Below are positions 6,157 through 7,702 of a stretch of 7,702 bases of DNA, one piece after another (within the stretch, counting starts at the first letter, position 1; each line of letters opens with the position of its first letter). The notes under the pieces are model-generated. The model was not told the DNA's origin and searched no databases. It was given only the letters and a program-made list of their open reading frames with translations. The stretch comes from an uncultured Clostridia bacterium. GTDB taxonomy: Bacteria > Bacillota > Clostridia > Oscillospirales > Ruminococcaceae. The position numbers and the translations under genes are program-made. The DNA lies in the NCBI GenBank assembly GCA_947177695.1, contig CAMWVO010000075.1:1-7702 (forward strand), in the 5' to 3' direction.

Positions 6157-7049
6157 TGAGCGGCTTTATCGAGGGCTTGCTTTTAAAGGCGGTGGGGGGA
6201 CTGTATACAGTGGAAACCCCATCGGGTATCTTTGAATGCAAAGCAAGAGGAATTTTCAGAAAGCAGAATATATCTCCCTGCGCAGGGGACAGGGTCGTTC
6301 TGACCGATATTGACGGAGGCACGGCTGTGGTGGATAAGATACTTCCGCGCAAAAACAGCATTATCAGACCTCCGCTTGCCAATCTGGACTATATGGTGTT
6401 TGTTATCTCAACCTGTGAACCTGCGCCGAATCTTACGCTGCTTGACAAGTTCCTTGCAATTGCGGAATACAAGGGGATAAAAGGCGTTATCGCGGTCACA
6501 AAAATTGACTTGCAGAAAAACAGCTCTCTTGTGGACATCTACAAAAATTCGGGAGCGGAGTTTATAGAGGTTGATTACGAAAACCCGACTTCCTATATGA
6601 AGCTGTATGATATGCTGGCAGGAAAGGTATCTGCCTTTACAGGAAATACAGGAGTGGGAAAGTCTACTTTGCTTAACCATATTTCCTCCGAGCTGGAGAT
6701 CAAAACGGGAGAGATCAGCAAAAAGCTGGGCAGGGGACGTCACACCACCCGCGCTGTGGAGTTGTACCGTCTTGAAAACGGAGGCTATATTGCGGACACG
6801 CCGGGTTTTTCCACCTTTGAGACGCAGAAGTACGACATTATCTTGAAAGGTGAGCTTGCAGGCTGTTTTCCCGAATTCAGAGAATACGAGGGAAAATGCC
6901 GTTTTCCCGACTGCGCTCACATCAAGGAAAAGGGCTGCGCGGTGCTGGAGGCTGTGGAAAGCGGACTGATACCTGTTTCAAGGCATAACAGCTATATGGA
7001 AATGTACGAGGAAGCCAAACAAATCAAGGAATGGGAGTTAAAACAGTGA
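6156..7049 (+). CDS. rsgA: Ribosome small-subunit assembly GTPase RsgA (CpgA/YloQ/YjeQ)
   Basis: Circularly permuted GTPase that acts late in 30S subunit assembly. It has 297 aa, normal for the Firmicutes form. An N-terminal OB-fold covers about 3-65. The GTPase motifs come in the permuted order: G4 TKID (115-118), then G1 GNTGVGKST (163-171), the G2 region GRGRHTTR (192-199), and G3 DTPGF (214-218). The C-terminal zinc site is formed by Cys248, Cys253, His255 and Cys261. ATG 6156 shares its A with the TGA stop of the kinase gene (TGATG). The local Shine-Dalgarno site is weak (GGA at 6148-6150), so translation is likely coupled to the kinase. An in-frame TTG at 6153 is possible but less likely. 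In B. subtilis the orthologue CpgA is phosphorylated by PrkC, which fits this neighbourhood. Confidence 0.96.
   Translation: MSGFIEGLLLKAVGGLYTVETPSGIFECKARGIFRKQNISPCAGDRVVLTDIDGGTAVVDKILPRKNSIIRPPLANLDYMVFVISTCEPAPNLTLLDKFLAIAEYKGIKGVIAVTKIDLQKNSSLVDIYKNSGAEFIEVDYENPTSYMKLYDMLAGKVSAFTGNTGVGKSTLLNHISSELEIKTGEISKKLGRGRHTTRAVELYRLENGGYIADTPGFSTFETQKYDIILKGELAGCFPEFREYEGKCRFPDCAHIKEKGCAVLEAVESGLIPVSRHNSYMEMYEEAKQIKEWELKQ
7033..7037 (+). promoter_or_regulatory. Shine-Dalgarno site deciding the GTG start of thiN
   Basis: GGGAG inside the end of rsgA lies 8 nt before GTG 7046. The competing ATG 7031 has AAGGA directly abutting it with no spacer. GTG 7046 is therefore the better start and gives a 4-nt GTGA overlap with the rsgA stop. 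Confidence 0.65.
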
Positions 7050-7675
7050 CACCAAAAAAAAGATCATGCTGGATCTTCGGAGGCGCGCCCGTAAACAGCA
7101 ATTACAAAATAATTCCGCCGTCCGACGCATATTTGATTGCGGCGGACAGCGGTTTTTCCCTGTTAAAGCGAATGGGAATTACTCCTGATCTTGTGCTGGG
7201 AGACTTTGACAGTCTGAAAGAGGATAAGCCGACGGACTGTGAAATACTTACTGCGGCGGCGGAAAAGGACGATACTGACACAATGCTTGCAATAAAGACT
7301 GCGCTGACGAGAGGCTATAGAGATATAACGATAGTTGGTTCGATCGGCGGGCGGCTCGATCATACATTTGCAAATATACAGTCTCTTGCCTATATAATTG
7401 AAAACGGTGGAAGCGGCAGACTTGTGGGAGAAACCGATACTGCCGAGATTTTAGGAGCAGGGGAGTACCGCTTTGCCAAAGACGACAAGATGTATTTTTC
7501 TGTTTTTTCCTACAGCGAAGAAGCTGTAGTTACCACAAGGGGAACAAAGTACGATCTGGACAGCTATTGTCTTACAAACAGCTTTCCTTTGGGTGTCAGC
7601 AATGAGATTCTTTCGCCCGAATGTACGCTTAAAATTGAAAAAGGCAAAGTTTTGGTTATTTTTTCAAAAAAATAG
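7046..7675 (+). CDS. thiN: Thiamine pyrophosphokinase (thiamine diphosphokinase)
   Basis: Cytoplasmic enzyme converting thiamine and ATP to thiamine pyrophosphate and AMP, the last step of cofactor salvage. It has 209 aa from GTG 7046, normal family length. The N-terminal catalytic domain shows AADSG (32-36), LVLGDFDS (49-56, acidic Mg/ATP site), KDDTDTMLA (74-82) and GSIGGRLDHTFANI (98-111), all signatures of the family. The C-terminal beta domain, which binds thiamine, includes SYCLTNSFPLGVSNEI (173-188). The start is set by a well-spaced GGGAG; ATG 7031 would add only five residues (MGVKT). It overlaps rsgA by 4 nt, so translation is likely coupled. In many Firmicutes rpe lies between rsgA and thiN, but it is absent here. 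No thiamine riboswitch precedes the gene, so it appears to be expressed with the housekeeping operon. Confidence 0.95.
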   Translation: MTPKKRSCWIFGGAPVNSNYKIIPPSDAYLIAADSGFSLLKRMGITPDLVLGDFDSLKEDKPTDCEILTAAAEKDDTDTMLAIKTALTRGYRDITIVGSIGGRLDHTFANIQSLAYIIENGGSGRLVGETDTAEILGAGEYRFAKDDKMYFSVFSYSEEAVVTTRGTKYDLDSYCLTNSFPLGVSNEILSPECTLKIEKGKVLVIFSKK

Positions 7676-7685
7676 CACCAATTTT
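7652..7685 (+). terminator. Possible weak AT-rich terminator hairpin overlapping the thiN stop
   Basis: An imperfect inverted repeat: TTGGT (7652-7656) pairs with ACCAA (7677-7681), and TATTTTTT (7657-7664) pairs with AAAAAATA (7667-7674), with a 2-nt bulge (7675-7676). Four T residues follow (7682-7685). The inner stem is only A-T pairs and the T run is short, so it may not terminate efficiently. The window ends before a better terminator could be seen. Confidence 0.3.
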
Positions 7686-7702
7686 CATTTGCGGAATAAT
7701 AT

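Larger units (their letters stand above)
1..7675 (+). other. Predicted translation/phospho-signalling operon
   Basis: Eight consecutive genes run in one direction with gaps of 12, 2, 1, 37 and 36 nt and then overlaps of 1 and 4 nt. No convincing terminator or promoter lies between them. They are probably one transcript that starts upstream of the window, with possible internal promoters before the phosphatase gene. Together they cover initiator-tRNA formylation, rRNA methylation, 30S maturation, a kinase/phosphatase switch and a cofactor step. Confidence 0.7.

Noticed and set aside
6408..6920. Minus-strand open frame within rsgA (170 codons)
   Set aside because: Antisense to the GTPase core, with no motifs and no independent support as a gene.
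1..7702. CRISPR arrays, tRNA/rRNA genes, insertion sequences, phage or defence genes
   Set aside because: Read on both strands; no spaced direct repeats, clover-leaf sequences, transposase or integrase motifs, or terminal inverted repeats were seen. Coding sequence of recognised housekeeping genes fills the window.

Overview
The window is a single-strand housekeeping operon from a low-to-moderate GC Gram-positive bacterium, most likely a clostridial member of the Oscillospiraceae/Ruminococcus type. The evidence is the gene order (end of fmt, zinc metallopeptidase, rsmB, rlmN, PP2C phosphatase, PASTA kinase, rsgA, thiN), strong AGGAG-type ribosome binding sites, TTG and GTG starts, and protein sequences of Firmicutes style. 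The genus is an inference from protein style, not a database result.

Layout: positions 1-92 hold the last codons of fmt (initiator-tRNA formylation). Next come a membrane zinc metallopeptidase of the YugP type (105-791), rsmB (16S rRNA m5C methyltransferase, 794-2107) and rlmN (23S rRNA/tRNA m2A radical-SAM methyltransferase, TTG start, 2109-3134). Then follow a PP2C phosphatase (3172-3894) and its partner, a PrkC/Stk1-type PASTA Ser/Thr kinase (3931-6156). The window closes with rsgA/cpgA (30S-assembly GTPase, 6156-7049) and thiN (thiamine pyrophosphokinase, 7046-7675). All genes lie on the + strand. Gaps are 12, 2, 1, 37 and 36 nt, followed by overlaps of 1 and 4 nt. No gap is large enough to hide another gene, and I see no tRNA, rRNA, CRISPR, insertion sequence or riboswitch. 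A weak AT-rich hairpin overlaps the thiN stop codon and may end the operon.

How the genes work together: the first part prepares and modifies the translation machinery (Fmt, RsmB, RlmN, RsgA). The PP2C/PASTA-kinase pair is a reversible phosphorylation switch that senses the cell wall. In Bacillus subtilis the RsgA orthologue CpgA is a PrkC substrate, so the kinase-rsgA coupling here probably reflects a real regulatory link between envelope state and ribosome assembly or growth.

I did not find an undescribed defence or mobile system. The points most worth a second look are: a sharp compositional break inside rlmN (5' part about 28% G+C, the rest about 54%); a C-terminal extension of the PASTA kinase, made of a probable beta domain plus an Asp-rich tail; a divergent set of PASTA repeats; the absence of rpe, which often sits between rsgA and thiN; and a membrane metallopeptidase of unknown function inside a translation operon.
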